In this document: piece by piece, positions 1 through 8,843 of the stretch
Layout: each line of letters begins with the position of its first letter
Position numbering within the stretch: position 1 is the first letter of the stretch
Origin: Phycisphaeraceae bacterium
GTDB taxonomy: Bacteria; Planctomycetota; Phycisphaerae; Phycisphaerales; UBA1924
Direction of reading: 5' to 3'
Assembly (NCBI GenBank): GCA_020639215.1
Contig: JACKHA010000013.1
Location: 7,337 to 71,336, forward strand
Length of the DNA: 64,000 nt
Notes under the pieces: model-generated
The model's input: only the letters and a program-made list of their open reading frames with translations
Databases searched by the model: none
Told to the model about the DNA's origin: nothing
Program-made: the position numbers and the translations under genes

Positions 1-518
1 GCGGGCACATGGCCCTGCGCGATGACATCATGGAGGACTTCGCGCTGGCGAGGCTCGTGGACAGGGCGGGGCTGGCGGCGGGGGCGTTCCCGGCGGGGGA
101 CATGCTCCGGGTCAACATGCACGAGACGTGGGCGTCGTTCGCCAGCGGGTGGAAGCGGATCTTCATGGCCGGGGCGGGGCGGAAGGTGCGACGCCTGCGC
201 CGGTGGACGCTGCGCGTGGGGCTTGCGTGTGCGGCGTTGCCCGTGGTGGTCGCGGCGGGTGTGGTCGCTGCGGCCTTGGTCGGGGCTCCGGCGTGGTCGA
301 CGTGGACCGCGATCCCGGTGGGGGCGTTCGGCCTGGTGTCGTGGGTCGTGGCGATCGGCGCGTTGTACCGGTCGCAGCGGGCCCCGTGGTGGTCGGTGGC
401 GTTGAACCCGGTGGGCTACGGCGTGGCCGCGTGGATCATGGGGCGTGCGGCGCGGGCGGTGGCGTCGCGCGAGCCGGTGGCGTGGGGGGGGCGGGAGTAC
501 GTGTTCGAGGCGAGGTGA
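1..518 (+). CDS. Family 2 glycosyltransferase, C-terminal part (5' end outside window)
   Basis: The reading frame is open to the first base of the window, so only the last ~171 residues are seen. The visible part begins with the EDFALA stretch that follows the catalytic core in membrane GT2 enzymes (the ED of the D/EDxxL motif). Two hydrophobic segments follow at about residues 70-90 and 97-118 of the visible part, and it ends with the WGGREYVF motif, like the W-x-GR-x-Y close of hopanoid/carotenoid-type GT2 proteins. It probably transfers a sugar from a nucleotide-sugar at the inner membrane; the acceptor cannot be told. It converges on the next gene with only 22 bp between stops. Family call is good, substrate unknown. 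Confidence 0.7.
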   Translation, partial: GHMALRDDIMEDFALARLVDRAGLAAGAFPAGDMLRVNMHETWASFASGWKRIFMAGAGRKVRRLRRWTLRVGLACAALPVVVAAGVVAAALVGAPAWSTWTAIPVGAFGLVSWVVAIGALYRSQRAPWWSVALNPVGYGVAAWIMGRAARAVASREPVAWGGREYVFEAR

Positions 519-540
519 CACGGGCACGCTTGCCCCGGCG

Positions 541-876
541 CTACTTCGACGCCGCGAGGGTGTAGCTCTCTTTGAGCCACTTCTTCCACGTTCGCGCCGG
601 GAACGGTTTCGTGCCGGAGAATCGCGCGGTGACCCAGCCGGTGGTTCCAACCTGCACGTCCTCCGGCGCGTCCTGGCCCATGGTCTGGGCCTCCGGAAGG
701 GAGCCGCGCAAGCGGAACATCGCTTTGAACCGTCCTCCCTGCTGCCCGACGTAGAGGAACGCCTTGCCGCCAACCTTGAACGACGTCTGGGTGCAGGACG
801 TCCCGATGTCCGCCCCCGGGAGGGCGGCTGCGGCGGTGATCATCGCCTCGAGGGGGCTGTCGGTCTTGGCGGGCAA
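541..876 (-). CDS. YjbR/MmcQ-like (CyaY-fold) small protein
   Basis: This 111-residue protein has the pattern of the MmcQ/YjbR family: a thiol-containing turn (TSCTQTSFKVGGKAFLYVG), a strand with FKAMFRL, and a C-terminal K-P-x-P...W-x-x-WLKESY helix. Members bind DNA in vitro or are of unknown role, so no pathway is assigned. The best start is a TTG with GGAG about 8 nt upstream; an internal ATG at residue 12 would remove part of the first helix. It is transcribed from the minus strand after the 77-residue gene and could share its transcript (103 bp gap). Confidence 0.7.
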   Translation of the reverse strand: MPAKTDSPLEAMITAAAALPGADIGTSCTQTSFKVGGKAFLYVGQQGGRFKAMFRLRGSLPEAQTMGQDAPEDVQVGTTGWVTARFSGTKPFPARTWKKWLKESYTLAASK

Positions 877-979
877 CGCGGGTCTCCGGGGCGTCGCATC
901 TCGCCCGATTGCGGGTCGGCGAGATCGCCCGCGTCCACGATTGGATCGCGTTCTCGGGCGAAGCGGGCTGGGCGAGCAC

Positions 980-1213
980 TCAGACCGCGACGCGCAGCGA
1001 CTGCTGGTTCAGATCGTCGGCCAGTCGCTGGGCCAGTTCGCGGGAATCGCAGCGCTGCATCGTGGCCCAGCCGATGCTGGACAATCGGGTCCAGACGTAC
1101 CACTCGCCGGACTGATCGGTGTCGGCCCGGAACGCGGCGGCACCCGAGGACGGCGGCGCGAACGCGGCTCGGCCTTCGAGCGACAGCGGGCGGTTGATCG
1201 GATCGATGCCCAT
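980..1213 (-). CDS. 77-residue protein of unknown function
   Basis: The start is well supported: AGGAGG lies 7 nt before the ATG, one of the strongest ribosome sites in the window, and a consensus-like promoter lies about 140 nt further upstream. The protein has a variable N-terminus and a C-terminal part with GEWYVWTRLSSIGWATMQRC and two short helices rich in Arg/Asp/Gln. I do not recognise a family. One Cys is present; there is no signal peptide or membrane segment. The long 5' leader (about 137 nt) is unusual here and could hold regulation. Confidence 0.6.
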   Translation of the reverse strand: MGIDPINRPLSLEGRAAFAPPSSGAAAFRADTDQSGEWYVWTRLSSIGWATMQRCDSRELAQRLADDLNQQSLRVAV

Positions 1214-1356
1214 GCGATTCCTCCTTGCACGGGGTCCGCCGCGGGGGATGGTTCGCGGCGGCGGACACGGGTGTCCGGGTGTGCCCGGTCTTGGCCCTTT
1301 TGCGGAGCCCAACTGGCACGCTCGGCGACCTCGACTCCTACGAGGCCGGACAACGC

Positions 1357-1386
1357 ATGTTCGCATAAACGCCCCCCGGTTGTCAA
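1357..1386 (-). promoter_or_regulatory. Sigma-70-like promoter for the 77-residue gene
   Basis: Read on the minus strand this is TTGACA, an 18-nt spacer, then GAACAT. The -35 box is a perfect consensus; the -10 box matches at 3 of 6 positions. The predicted transcript starts near 1350 and has a leader of about 137 nt before the strong AGGAGG site. Confidence 0.45.
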
Positions 1387-1484
1387 GGGTTGGTGGGAAG
1401 TTGATAAAGGCTTCGTTAGCGTGGGCAAACTTTGTGGATTGTGCGTGGCGCGGCGTGGTCCGGGGACGCGAGCGTCGGGGCGAG

Positions 1485-2978
1485 TCAGGGAGCGAGATTC
1501 GGCTCGGGCGGGGCGAAGCCGAGCAGGCGAGCGGCCTCCCACGCGGGAGCGGACCACGGGGCTTCGCGGGTGACGCGGATGAGCACCTCGCGGTCGCGAT
1601 CGGGGAGGGGGTCGGGCGGGCCCGAGTCGGCGTATCGGGAGCGCCAGCCGTCGAGCATGGTCTGGGCGCGCTGGGTCTGCTCGGCGGTGCGGGCCTGCCA
1701 GGGCTGGTCGACCCACTCGAGGGCCTCGCGGAAGCGGGCGGCGGTGGGGTACTCGTGCCCCATGTCGGGGTATTCGAGGAGTCGCACGTCGAAGCCGTCG
1801 GATCGCATAGCGTCGAGCGTGCGGGCGATCTGGGCGTGGTTGAAGTCGCGCGGGCCGGTCATGGCGGCGAGGCGGTGCTCGCGGAGGCGGCGGGCCTCGC
1901 CTCGGGGCAGCGCGTAGCCCTGGGGCATGAACGAGCCGTTGCCCAGAGCGATGTTCTCGTAGGCGTTGACGCCGACGATGCAGATCGCGCCGGCGTAGAC
2001 GTCGGGGAAGCAGCCCCAGTGCATGGACGAGACGCGCCCGCCGCCGCTAACGCCGAAGACGTATACACGCTGCGGGTCGATGTGGACGCGGGAGGTGGCG
2101 TTGGCGATCGCGTCGAAGATGAGCTGGTGGCGGTCGGCGATGTTGCGGTTGTTGCCGGCGTTGGAGACGCCGACGACCGCGAGGTTCAGGGCGTCGCCGG
2201 CGGCCTCCGCGAAGGCGGGGGGGCGGCCCGACTCGCTCGGATCGATCCAGACGAGCAGGCCGGCGGGGCGGGTGGGGGTGTAGGCCTCCGGGAGGCGGAG
2301 GTAGATGGTCTCGACATCAAGGTCGCGGGCGGCGGGGCGGAGTCGCCAGCGCTGGCCGCCCCAGAAGCGGTCGCCGAGGGTCTGCTCGTCGAAGGTGACG
2401 GGGCTGGGGAGATACGGATGTTCGAGATCGACAACGCGTCCGGTCGGGATGTCGGGCGGATTGAAGCCGGCGGCGTAGCGGGACCACTGGGCGACGATCT
2501 GGTCGAACGCGTCGGGCATGACGGCGGCGGAGGCGACGCCGGATGGGTCGATGGGATCGATCTCGCTTGCGATGAGCGTTCCGTCGGGCAGGCGGAGGAT
2601 CTCGACGCGTTTGCGGGCGGCGGGGCTGGCCAGGTGCATGACGCCGACGAGGGTTGCGCCTTCGAGGGACTCGGGGGCTTCGGCGGTCCGGGCCATGCGA
2701 CGGAGTTGGGCGAACTCGCGCGGGGTGACCTGGCCGATGATGCCGGCCAGGGCGCGGAGCATGGGCGAGTCGAGCGCCTCCGCGTCGGGGGGTGTGGCGT
2801 CGAGACCGACGACGACGCTGCGCGGCGGGCCGCCGGGCATGTCGAAGACGCGGTCGGGATCGGCGGCGGGCGATGCACTCGTGCAGAGGAGGAGCGCAAG
2901 GGCGCAGGCCACGAGCCGCGCCGTGCGGGGCGTCGTGAGCGCGGGGCGCGGGGCCTGGTTCGGTGGCGTTGCAGGCAT
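1485..2978 (-). CDS. Secreted alpha/beta-hydrolase (esterase/depolymerase-like)
   Basis: This 497-residue protein starts with an exported leader (hydrophobic core about residues 21-36, then SPAADP). After an N-terminal domain of ~200 residues that I do not recognise comes an alpha/beta-hydrolase core: IYLRLPEAY strand, LLVWIDPSE, RVYVFGVSGGG with nucleophile Ser311 in G-x-S-x-G, and a C-terminal EYPDMGHEY with His408. This resembles PHB-depolymerase/feruloyl-esterase-like proteins that hydrolyse esters outside the cytoplasm. GGAG sits about 7 nt before the ATG. It faces the neighbouring plus-strand gene divergently. Substrate unknown; family call firm. Confidence 0.75.
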   Translation of the reverse strand: MPATPPNQAPRPALTTPRTARLVACALALLLCTSASPAADPDRVFDMPGGPPRSVVVGLDATPPDAEALDSPMLRALAGIIGQVTPREFAQLRRMARTAEAPESLEGATLVGVMHLASPAARKRVEILRLPDGTLIASEIDPIDPSGVASAAVMPDAFDQIVAQWSRYAAGFNPPDIPTGRVVDLEHPYLPSPVTFDEQTLGDRFWGGQRWRLRPAARDLDVETIYLRLPEAYTPTRPAGLLVWIDPSESGRPPAFAEAAGDALNLAVVGVSNAGNNRNIADRHQLIFDAIANATSRVHIDPQRVYVFGVSGGGRVSSMHWGCFPDVYAGAICIVGVNAYENIALGNGSFMPQGYALPRGEARRLREHRLAAMTGPRDFNHAQIARTLDAMRSDGFDVRLLEYPDMGHEYPTAARFREALEWVDQPWQARTAEQTQRAQTMLDGWRSRYADSGPPDPLPDRDREVLIRVTREAPWSAPAWEAARLLGFAPPEPNLAP

Positions 2979-3080
2979 GGGGTGCTCCGGACCGCTCCCC
3001 TACGCTGGCCCCGGTGTGCAGAGTACCATGCCCGCGGGCCTAATCCCAGCGGATGTCGCGATCGTCGGAAGGAGTCGGCG

Positions 3081-3992
3081 TTGCCCGAGGACACCAGCAG
3101 CGTGCCGGAGACCGCGTCGCTCTCGGAGCGGATGCGCAAGGCTTCGGCCGAGGCGCGGGAGCATCTGGGCGCGTTCGGGCTGTCGGCCGAGTCGTACGAC
3201 GGGCTGCTGCGGATGTCGGCGGACGCGGAGGCGTCGCTGCGGGAGCGAGGGGCCACGCGGGCCGCGGCGCGGTTGGAGGCGCTGCGCGGCACGTTCGCGG
3301 CGGCGCTGGAGCGGCCGACGGATGACCTGGAGGCTCGCGGCGGGGCGTACCTGGCGCTGCTCGAGTCGGTGCTCATCGCGTCGCTCGGGGACGAGGCCGA
3401 AAGCCCCGGATGGTCGGCGCGGCTGGATCGGGCGTTCGCGGGCGGGACGCCGGGCGTGGGGGAGTTGTCGCTTCTCACCACGGGGGGGATGTGCCGCGAC
3501 GTCGGCGCGAGCATCGAGGTTGCCAAGACCGCGGACGCCGACGACGGGCTGCTGCGTGTGACGTGGCGAAAGTGGCGGTTCGCCCTGGCACCGGCCGCGG
3601 CCGGTGATTCGGAGGGGATCGCGGTCGGCGTTCGGGAGGCCGGGGAGCGGCTGCGGGCGGCTCGCCTGGCGGGGTTGGTCTCGATCGACCTTGCCGGGGC
3701 GGTGTGCCCGGAGCGTCGCCCGGTGCGGGCCACGCACGCGGATGCTGGCGCGGCGGAGCTGCGGGACCGCCTCGATCGGCTGCTGCGGGGGGCGCGGGCG
3801 CCGCTGGTGAAGACTTGCGACCGCGATCACGTCCTGGGCGTGGTGGGCTCGGCGTTTTTGGCGGTGCACATCGTGCCGAACGACCAGGTCGCGTTCATCA
3901 CGGCGTACCGGTTCATGTCGTTGATGGACCCGAGCGACCCGCGGGAGCGGACGCTGGGTCGCCTGCGCGACGCGTTCGACGGGATCGGGTGA
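3081..3992 (+). CDS. 303-residue protein of unknown function
   Basis: I chose the TTG start because GGAAGGAG lies 6 nt upstream and because the frame further upstream is antisense to the hydrolase. The N-terminal half is helical and rich in Glu/Arg/Ala (SERMRKASAEAREHL...LRERGATRAAARLEAL). The C-terminal half has alternating strands, including VLGVVGSAFLAVHIVPNDQVAFITAYRFMSL. No signal peptide or membrane span, so probably cytosolic. No family recognised. It converges on the following minus-strand gene with a 15-bp gap. Confidence 0.6.
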   Translation: MPEDTSSVPETASLSERMRKASAEAREHLGAFGLSAESYDGLLRMSADAEASLRERGATRAAARLEALRGTFAAALERPTDDLEARGGAYLALLESVLIASLGDEAESPGWSARLDRAFAGGTPGVGELSLLTTGGMCRDVGASIEVAKTADADDGLLRVTWRKWRFALAPAAAGDSEGIAVGVREAGERLRAARLAGLVSIDLAGAVCPERRPVRATHADAGAAELRDRLDRLLRGARAPLVKTCDRDHVLGVVGSAFLAVHIVPNDQVAFITAYRFMSLMDPSDPRERTLGRLRDAFDGIG

Positions 3993-4007
3993 GCCAGGGC
4001 GGCCGCG

Positions 4008-4964
4008 TCACGCTCCGGGGCGGAGTTTGCGACCCAGCGGCGCAGGGGTGCTGTCCTCGGGTTCGACGGGTGCGCTCCGGAACGACGGGTCGAGCACGGC
4101 GTTCACGAACACGGGTGTGCCGACCGCGGCCTGCCACTCCGGGAAGTCGGAGTTGGCCAACGCGGTGTTGAGCTGGTCCGCGGTGAACGCGGTGGGCGCG
4201 AGGCGGAGGTCGCGGGTCGACCAGTCCCAGTCGAAGCCGGCGAGCACGAGCAGTTGGCCGTGCTGGAGCGTGAGGCCGTCCTCGATGATGACGCCGCCCT
4301 CGGCATCCGGCGGCACGACGGCGACGAGCAGGGCGGTGAACGCGGTGGTGCCCCCGTTGCCGCACAGGGTGGGCAGGTCGCGGATGGAGTAGTTGACGCC
4401 GGTGCGGAACGCGCCGAAGCCGGCGTTCTCGTTGCCCGAGCCGGGGAGCATGGCCTCTTCTTCGGTGGTGTGGTACCAAGGCAGGTCGTCGCGCGCATCG
4501 TCGCGCATGGTGCGTCCATCGGCATTCGACTCGATTCGCTCCGGGCCTCGCCCGCGACGCCCGCGGGTGTAGCGGTAGACGTAGTCCCAGCCGTGCCGCG
4601 GCATGTCGACCAGCGGGAACGGCAGGTCGGGGCGTCCCGCGGGGATGCCTCGGACGCTGGCGGGGCAGTCGTCGTCTCGGATGAGATTGACCCAGTGGAT
4701 GTCGATGTGGTCCCAGATGTGGGAGTTGGGCCCGCCGGGGCGGTGCTCGCGCGCGACGCGGAACGTCGCGGACATGCCGGCGCCGGAGCGGTTGGCGACG
4801 GTGGCCTCGATGTCGCCAAGATCGAGGCGGTGGGCGGCTCCGGTGGCGTCGATCAGCGTGATGTGGACGTCATCGATGTCGATCGTGTAGGACTGCGCCG
4901 TGGCGGGTGCGCCGGCGAGTGCGAGGCCGGCGAGCGCGAGAGCGATTGGAACGGTCGAACGCAT
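4008..4964 (-). CDS. Secreted protein of unknown function (318 aa)
   Basis: The ATG at the end of the span opens a clean signal peptide (MRSTVPIALALAGLALAGA, probable cleavage after PATAQ). The mature protein begins with a beta-rich stretch (SYTIDIDDVHITLIDATG) and carries acidic and Trp-containing strands throughout; two Cys in the mature chain could form a disulfide. It looks like a stand-alone periplasmic or secreted beta-domain. A TACCAT hexamer about 43 nt upstream of the ATG may be its -10 box. No family recognised. Confidence 0.6.
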   Translation of the reverse strand: MRSTVPIALALAGLALAGAPATAQSYTIDIDDVHITLIDATGAAHRLDLGDIEATVANRSGAGMSATFRVAREHRPGGPNSHIWDHIDIHWVNLIRDDDCPASVRGIPAGRPDLPFPLVDMPRHGWDYVYRYTRGRRGRGPERIESNADGRTMRDDARDDLPWYHTTEEEAMLPGSGNENAGFGAFRTGVNYSIRDLPTLCGNGGTTAFTALLVAVVPPDAEGGVIIEDGLTLQHGQLLVLAGFDWDWSTRDLRLAPTAFTADQLNTALANSDFPEWQAAVGTPVFVNAVLDPSFRSAPVEPEDSTPAPLGRKLRPGA

Positions 4965-5152
4965 GGCGGGCCTCGGCGTCTGGTGGCGGTTCGGGCGCAA
5001 CGGTGATGGTACCGGCGACCGGGCGGGCGATGGCACCATTACCGACCGAAGAGGCGTCGGCGCCACGGCCGGGCCGCGATTCCAGACCCCTGGATGCCAA
5101 CGGACAGCGCGGCGGGCCGGGCGGCTGACCGGAGCGACAACCAAGGCGTCGA

Positions 5153-5458
5153 CTACAGCGAACGTCCGAGCGACTCGTCCAGGCTCGGGAATCGGCGGCG
5201 GATGCTGGCCGCGTCGAAGCGGGGGGGCCACTGGAACTCGGGGTGCTCGGCCAGGAGCCACGCCAGGACGGATTCGAGCACGCTCGAGGGCGGGCGGGCC
5301 CCGCCGGACCAGTAGTCGTGGTCGGACCAGGACAGCGTGATGTCGTGGGCCGTGGTGGCGTCCCCGCGTGTCAGGGCGACCTCGTAGGTCCAGCCGCGCG
5401 GCGTCTCTCGCTCGCGGCGGAGGTCGATGCTCGCGATGTCGCGGGCCGGATGCGGCAT
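5153..5458 (-). CDS. 101-residue conserved-looking small protein
   Basis: The sequence has a beta-rich first half (WTYEVALTR...HDITLSWSDHDYWSGG) and a helical second half (PPSSVLESVLAWLLAEHPEF...FDAASIRRRFPSLDESL). The SWSDHDYWSGG turn looks like a conserved core, but I cannot name the family. Start choice is supported by a TAGGAT hexamer that ends 6 nt before the ATG, which suggests a leaderless mRNA. Confidence 0.6.
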   Translation of the reverse strand: MPHPARDIASIDLRRERETPRGWTYEVALTRGDATTAHDITLSWSDHDYWSGGARPPSSVLESVLAWLLAEHPEFQWPPRFDAASIRRRFPSLDESLGRSL

Positions 5459-5464
5459 TCGTGC

Positions 5465-5470
5465 ATCCTA
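5465..5470 (-). promoter_or_regulatory. -10-like hexamer TAGGAT, 6 nt before ATG
   Basis: TAGGAT on the minus strand ends 6 nt before the start codon of the 101-residue gene, placing the transcript start at or next to the ATG. Confidence 0.4.
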
Positions 5471-5654
5471 TCGACCGGTCGGCGGCGGGTCGTGAATCCA
5501 ACCGGGGGCGGAGCGGTATCGCAAGCCTTACGGGCTTTGAGTTGATCGGTGCGGTGTTCGGGAGGGGCCGCTTTCCTATCGTCCCCCGGGCGCGTTCGAG
5601 AGAATCGCTCAAGTCGCCCCGGGGTTCGCGTGTTCGCCGCCGGAGATCGCCCGC

Positions 5655-6986
5655 GTGACGTTCCTGATCGAAACCATCCGCCTCGGCCTGCACAACCTGC
5701 GGCTGCACATGCTGCGGTCGATCCTGACGGCGCTGGGCATCATCCTGGGCGTGGCGGCGGTGATCACGATGGTGTCGGTCGGCGAGGGCTCGAAGCGCGA
5801 GGCCCTGCTGCAGATCGAGCGGCTCGGAGCCAGGAACATCATCATCCGGTCGATCAAGCCGCCGGACGCGAGCAACAACGCGGCGGGGCAGCAGCGGTCG
5901 TTCATCAGCCGGTACGGGCTGTCGCGATCGGACTTCGAGGTGCTCGACGAGCAGTTCGCGGACGCCCAGGCGATCGTGCCGGTCAAGGCGGTGGGGAGCG
6001 AGCTCCTGCGGGGGGCGCTGCGGACGGTGTCGCAGGCGTACGGGACGACGCCGGAACTGGCGGACGTGGCCAATCTTCGGGTGTCGCGCGGGCGGTACCT
6101 GACGCCGGGCGACCTCGCGGATGGGGCGATGGTGTGCGTGATCGGGTCGAAGGTCGCGGAGCACTTCTTTCCGTTCGACGATCCCCTCGGCCAGAACCTG
6201 CGCATCGACGACAAGTCGCTGACGGTGGTCGGCGTGTTGTCGCCGGTGGGGCTTTCGGGCGGGGCGGGGGCGGCGCTCATCGGGCGGGACCTGAACCTGG
6301 ATGTTCACATCCCGTTCACCACCGCCCGCCTGGCGTTCGGCGACATCGTGCAGCGTCGGGAGTCCGGGTCGTTCTCGGCCTCGGAGGTGCAGGTCGAGGA
6401 GGTGTACCTGCAGGTGCGGGACCGCGAGCGGGTCGGGCTGGACGCCCAGCGGGTCCGCCGGACGATGGCGGTGCGGCACCCGGGGCTGGAGGACATCCAG
6501 ATCATCGTGCCGTTCGAGCTGCTCGAGCAGGCCCGGCGGGTGGCATTGACCTGGAACCTCGTTCTGGGGTTCATCGCGGGGATCTCGCTGCTGGTGGGCG
6601 GGATCGGGATCATGAACATCATGCTCGCATCGGTGACGGAGCGGACGCGCGAGATCGGCATCCGGCGCGCGGTCGGGGCGACGCGGAAGCACATCCTCGC
6701 GCAGTTCTTGGTCGAGACGTCGGTGCTGTCGGCGATTGGCGGGCTGGTTGGGGTGGGGTTGGGCGTCGGGGTGTCGGTGGGGATCCCGCTGCTGATGCCG
6801 GTGCTGGCGGCCACGCCGGTGATCGACCGGTGGGTCTCGGCGGAGTTCGCGCTGCCCACGCAGGTGACGCTGTGGTCGATCCTGCTCTCGTTCGGGGTGG
6901 CGACGGTGATCGGGCTCGTCTTCGGGATCTACCCGGCGATCCAGGCGTCGAAGCAGGACCCGATCGTGGCGCTGCGGCACGACTGA
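5655..6986 (+). CDS. MacB/FtsX-type ABC transporter permease
   Basis: This 443-residue protein has the full MacB layout: a first membrane span at about residues 20-42 (SILTALGIILGVAAVITMVSVG), a periplasmic MacB_PCD-type domain (about 45-300), then three spans near the C-terminus (about 300-325, 355-385, 405-430). FtsX motifs TWNLVLGFIAGISLLVGGIGIMNIMLASVTERTREIGIRRAVG are partly visible. It would work with an ATPase to move or pull on periplasmic or lipid substrates. No ATPase gene lies next to it, which is unusual. Start is GTG with GGAG 9 nt upstream; TATCGT at 5577-5582 may be the -10 box. Confidence 0.88.
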   Translation: MTFLIETIRLGLHNLRLHMLRSILTALGIILGVAAVITMVSVGEGSKREALLQIERLGARNIIIRSIKPPDASNNAAGQQRSFISRYGLSRSDFEVLDEQFADAQAIVPVKAVGSELLRGALRTVSQAYGTTPELADVANLRVSRGRYLTPGDLADGAMVCVIGSKVAEHFFPFDDPLGQNLRIDDKSLTVVGVLSPVGLSGGAGAALIGRDLNLDVHIPFTTARLAFGDIVQRRESGSFSASEVQVEEVYLQVRDRERVGLDAQRVRRTMAVRHPGLEDIQIIVPFELLEQARRVALTWNLVLGFIAGISLLVGGIGIMNIMLASVTERTREIGIRRAVGATRKHILAQFLVETSVLSAIGGLVGVGLGVGVSVGIPLLMPVLAATPVIDRWVSAEFALPTQVTLWSILLSFGVATVIGLVFGIYPAIQASKQDPIVALRHD

Positions 6987-6990
6987 GGAC

Positions 6991-7192
6991 TCACCGCAGA
7001 GGCACAGAGCACGCAGGGGAAGGCAGCCACCAGGGTCTGGGCCAAGGGTGGCATCGGGCCGCTCGGCACGATCAGATCGGCCAGACCTTCCGTCGGGGCC
7101 CGAACCCGCGAGTGCGAGCAATGTTACGCGAGCGACAGGTCGATTGCGCGGGCACCGCCTCCCTCTGCGTGCGCTGCGACTCTGCGGTGGGT
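6991..7192. repeat. Octamer-type inverted repeat element, copy 1
   Basis: Two arms of about 30 nt, at 6991-7020 and 7158-7192, are imperfect reverse complements. Each arm reads in 8-bp words: the first word ACCGCAGA and the third word GCACGCAG are identical in both arms, the middle word differs. About 137 nt of non-coding sequence lies between the arms. The element fills the gap between the convergent permease and nhaA genes. Confidence 0.7.
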
Positions 7193-7193
7193 C

Positions 7194-8843
7194 CTAGTTC
7201 GAGTATCCGGCGATCACGTTGCGTCCGCTCGTGCTGGGCGGGGACTTGCGGCCTTCGATCACCAGCACAATGAGGCCGATGACGCCGGCGACGGCGGAGC
7301 CGCCGAGGATGCCAAGCTTGGCCCCGTCGAGCAGGAGCGGGTGCCCGCGAAACGCCAGGTTGGCGATGAACAAGGCCATGGTGAAGCCGATGCCGGCGAG
7401 CCATCCCGCGCCGTGGATGTGCCCCCATCGCACGCCGCGTGGAAGTGCCCCGAGACCGAGCTTCACAGCCAGGAACGAGAACAGGAACACACCGATCGGC
7501 TTGCCGAAGCACAGCCCCAGGGCGACGGCCAGGCCGATCTTCGCCTCCACTTCGACGGTGTCGGTCGCGTTGGCCGGGCTGCCCCCGATGGCCACCCCGG
7601 AGTTAGCCAGGGCGAAGACCGGGATGATCGCGAACGCGACCCAGGGGGCCAGGATGTACTCGAGGCGGTGCAGCGGGCTGCCGGTGATCACCGAAGCGTT
7701 CTCGACAGCTTGGACCATCTCCTGCTGGTCGGCGGTGGTCTGCTTGAACTCGCCCTTGTCCGTCTTCGGGACGTTCTTCTCGAACTCGTCGAGGGCCTCG
7801 CGAGTGAAGGCGAGGTACTTGCGCGCGTTGATCCGCGGGCGGCACGGGATCGCCAGGGCCAGCATGACGCCGGCGATGGTGGCGTGGATGCCGGAGTGGA
7901 ACACGAACCACCAGAGCACAAGGCCCACGGCCATGTAGAGGGTGATGCTGCGGAATCCGGCCATGCCCATGACGATGAGGGCGGCCCAGATGATCGCGGC
8001 GATGCCCAGGGAGACGAGGTCCAGGTTCTCCGTGTAGAAGATGGCGATGACCAGCAGGGCCCCCAGGTCGTCGGCGATGGCCAGCGTGGTCAGGAACAGG
8101 CGCACGCCCTCGGGGACGCGCCGCCCGAGCAGGGCCAGCACGCCGAGGGCGAACGCGATGTCGGTCGCCATGGGGACGCCCCACCCGCGAATCGTGAGCG
8201 GCTGCCCCCAGTGGATGGCGGCGTAGATCGCGGCGGGGACCAGCATGCCGCCCAGAGCCGCGGCAACCGGGAGGGCGGCTTTCTTCGGCGAGGACAGCTC
8301 GCCCTCGACGACCTCGCGCTTGATCTCGAGGCCAACGAGCAGGAAGAAGATGGCCATGACCAGGTCGTTGATCCAGTGGCCAATGGACATGGAAACATCG
8401 GCGACTTTCTCTGACTCGTTCGACGCGTGCGCGTGGGACGCGGGCTCCGCGGCGTGCCCGGCGGGGTCGAGGTGCATCGCGCCCTCGGCCTCATCCGGCG
8501 GGGACGTCGGGTCAGGAGTTGCGCCGTGGGTGGGGCTGGCCTCCCCGCCCGGCTGGCTCATCGGCGCGGCGGGCGATCCACCCGAGGGGGTATCGGTGGC
8601 GGGGTCGTGCCCGGCGTCGTACTCCGCGGCGGAGATCGATACCTTGAGTTCGTGCCAGAGGTAGTGGTACGAGTGTCCCCACGGCGAGTTGGCCCAGATC
8701 ATGGCGATGGCGGCCATGACCAAGAGCAGGATGCCGCCGGCGGCTTCGAGCCTCCCGAACCGCTGGAAGGGGCCCATGAGCCGGTCGGCAAGAGTTGGGG
8801 CCTCGCCTTGTTTGATGGACTTTCCGCCGCCGCCGTGCGCCAT
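7194..8843 (-). CDS. nhaA: Na+/H+ antiporter NhaA
   Basis: The protein exchanges Na+ (or Li+) for protons across the inner membrane for pH and sodium control. Visible NhaA features are the N-terminal LEAAGGILLLVMAAIAMIWANSP, FLLVGLEIKREVVEGEL, and the paired aspartates in LAIADDLGALL (about D258 D259) that bind the ion. At 549 residues it is longer than the usual ~390-440. Part of the excess is a Pro/Ser/His-rich stretch, about residues 73-148, in the periplasmic loop after the first span. A second insertion, about 340-385 (EKNVPKTDKGEFKQTTADQQEM), is common in NhaA of such bacteria. It is a single gene converging on the permease. Confidence 0.95.
   Translation of the reverse strand: MAHGGGGKSIKQGEAPTLADRLMGPFQRFGRLEAAGGILLLVMAAIAMIWANSPWGHSYHYLWHELKVSISAAEYDAGHDPATDTPSGGSPAAPMSQPGGEASPTHGATPDPTSPPDEAEGAMHLDPAGHAAEPASHAHASNESEKVADVSMSIGHWINDLVMAIFFLLVGLEIKREVVEGELSSPKKAALPVAAALGGMLVPAAIYAAIHWGQPLTIRGWGVPMATDIAFALGVLALLGRRVPEGVRLFLTTLAIADDLGALLVIAIFYTENLDLVSLGIAAIIWAALIVMGMAGFRSITLYMAVGLVLWWFVFHSGIHATIAGVMLALAIPCRPRINARKYLAFTREALDEFEKNVPKTDKGEFKQTTADQQEMVQAVENASVITGSPLHRLEYILAPWVAFAIIPVFALANSGVAIGGSPANATDTVEVEAKIGLAVALGLCFGKPIGVFLFSFLAVKLGLGALPRGVRWGHIHGAGWLAGIGFTMALFIANLAFRGHPLLLDGAKLGILGGSAVAGVIGLIVLVIEGRKSPPSTSGRNVIAGYSN

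Noticed and set aside
1119..3080. Long plus-strand open frame antisense to the secreted hydrolase
   Set aside because: It is the mirror of a real gene in very high G+C DNA; composition is Gly/Val/Ala/Asp with no motifs. Only the part after the TTG at 3081 is real.
4965..7121. Minus-strand open frame continuing upstream of the secreted 318-aa gene
   Set aside because: Arg/His/Pro-rich sequence antisense to the permease; no signal or motif, and a natural signal peptide start exists at 4964.
6991..7192. Eukaryotic contamination as an explanation for the CACCGCAGAGGCACAGAG-like text
   Set aside because: The words are embedded between normal bacterial genes and recur at other loci in several spellings and both strands, so they are native.
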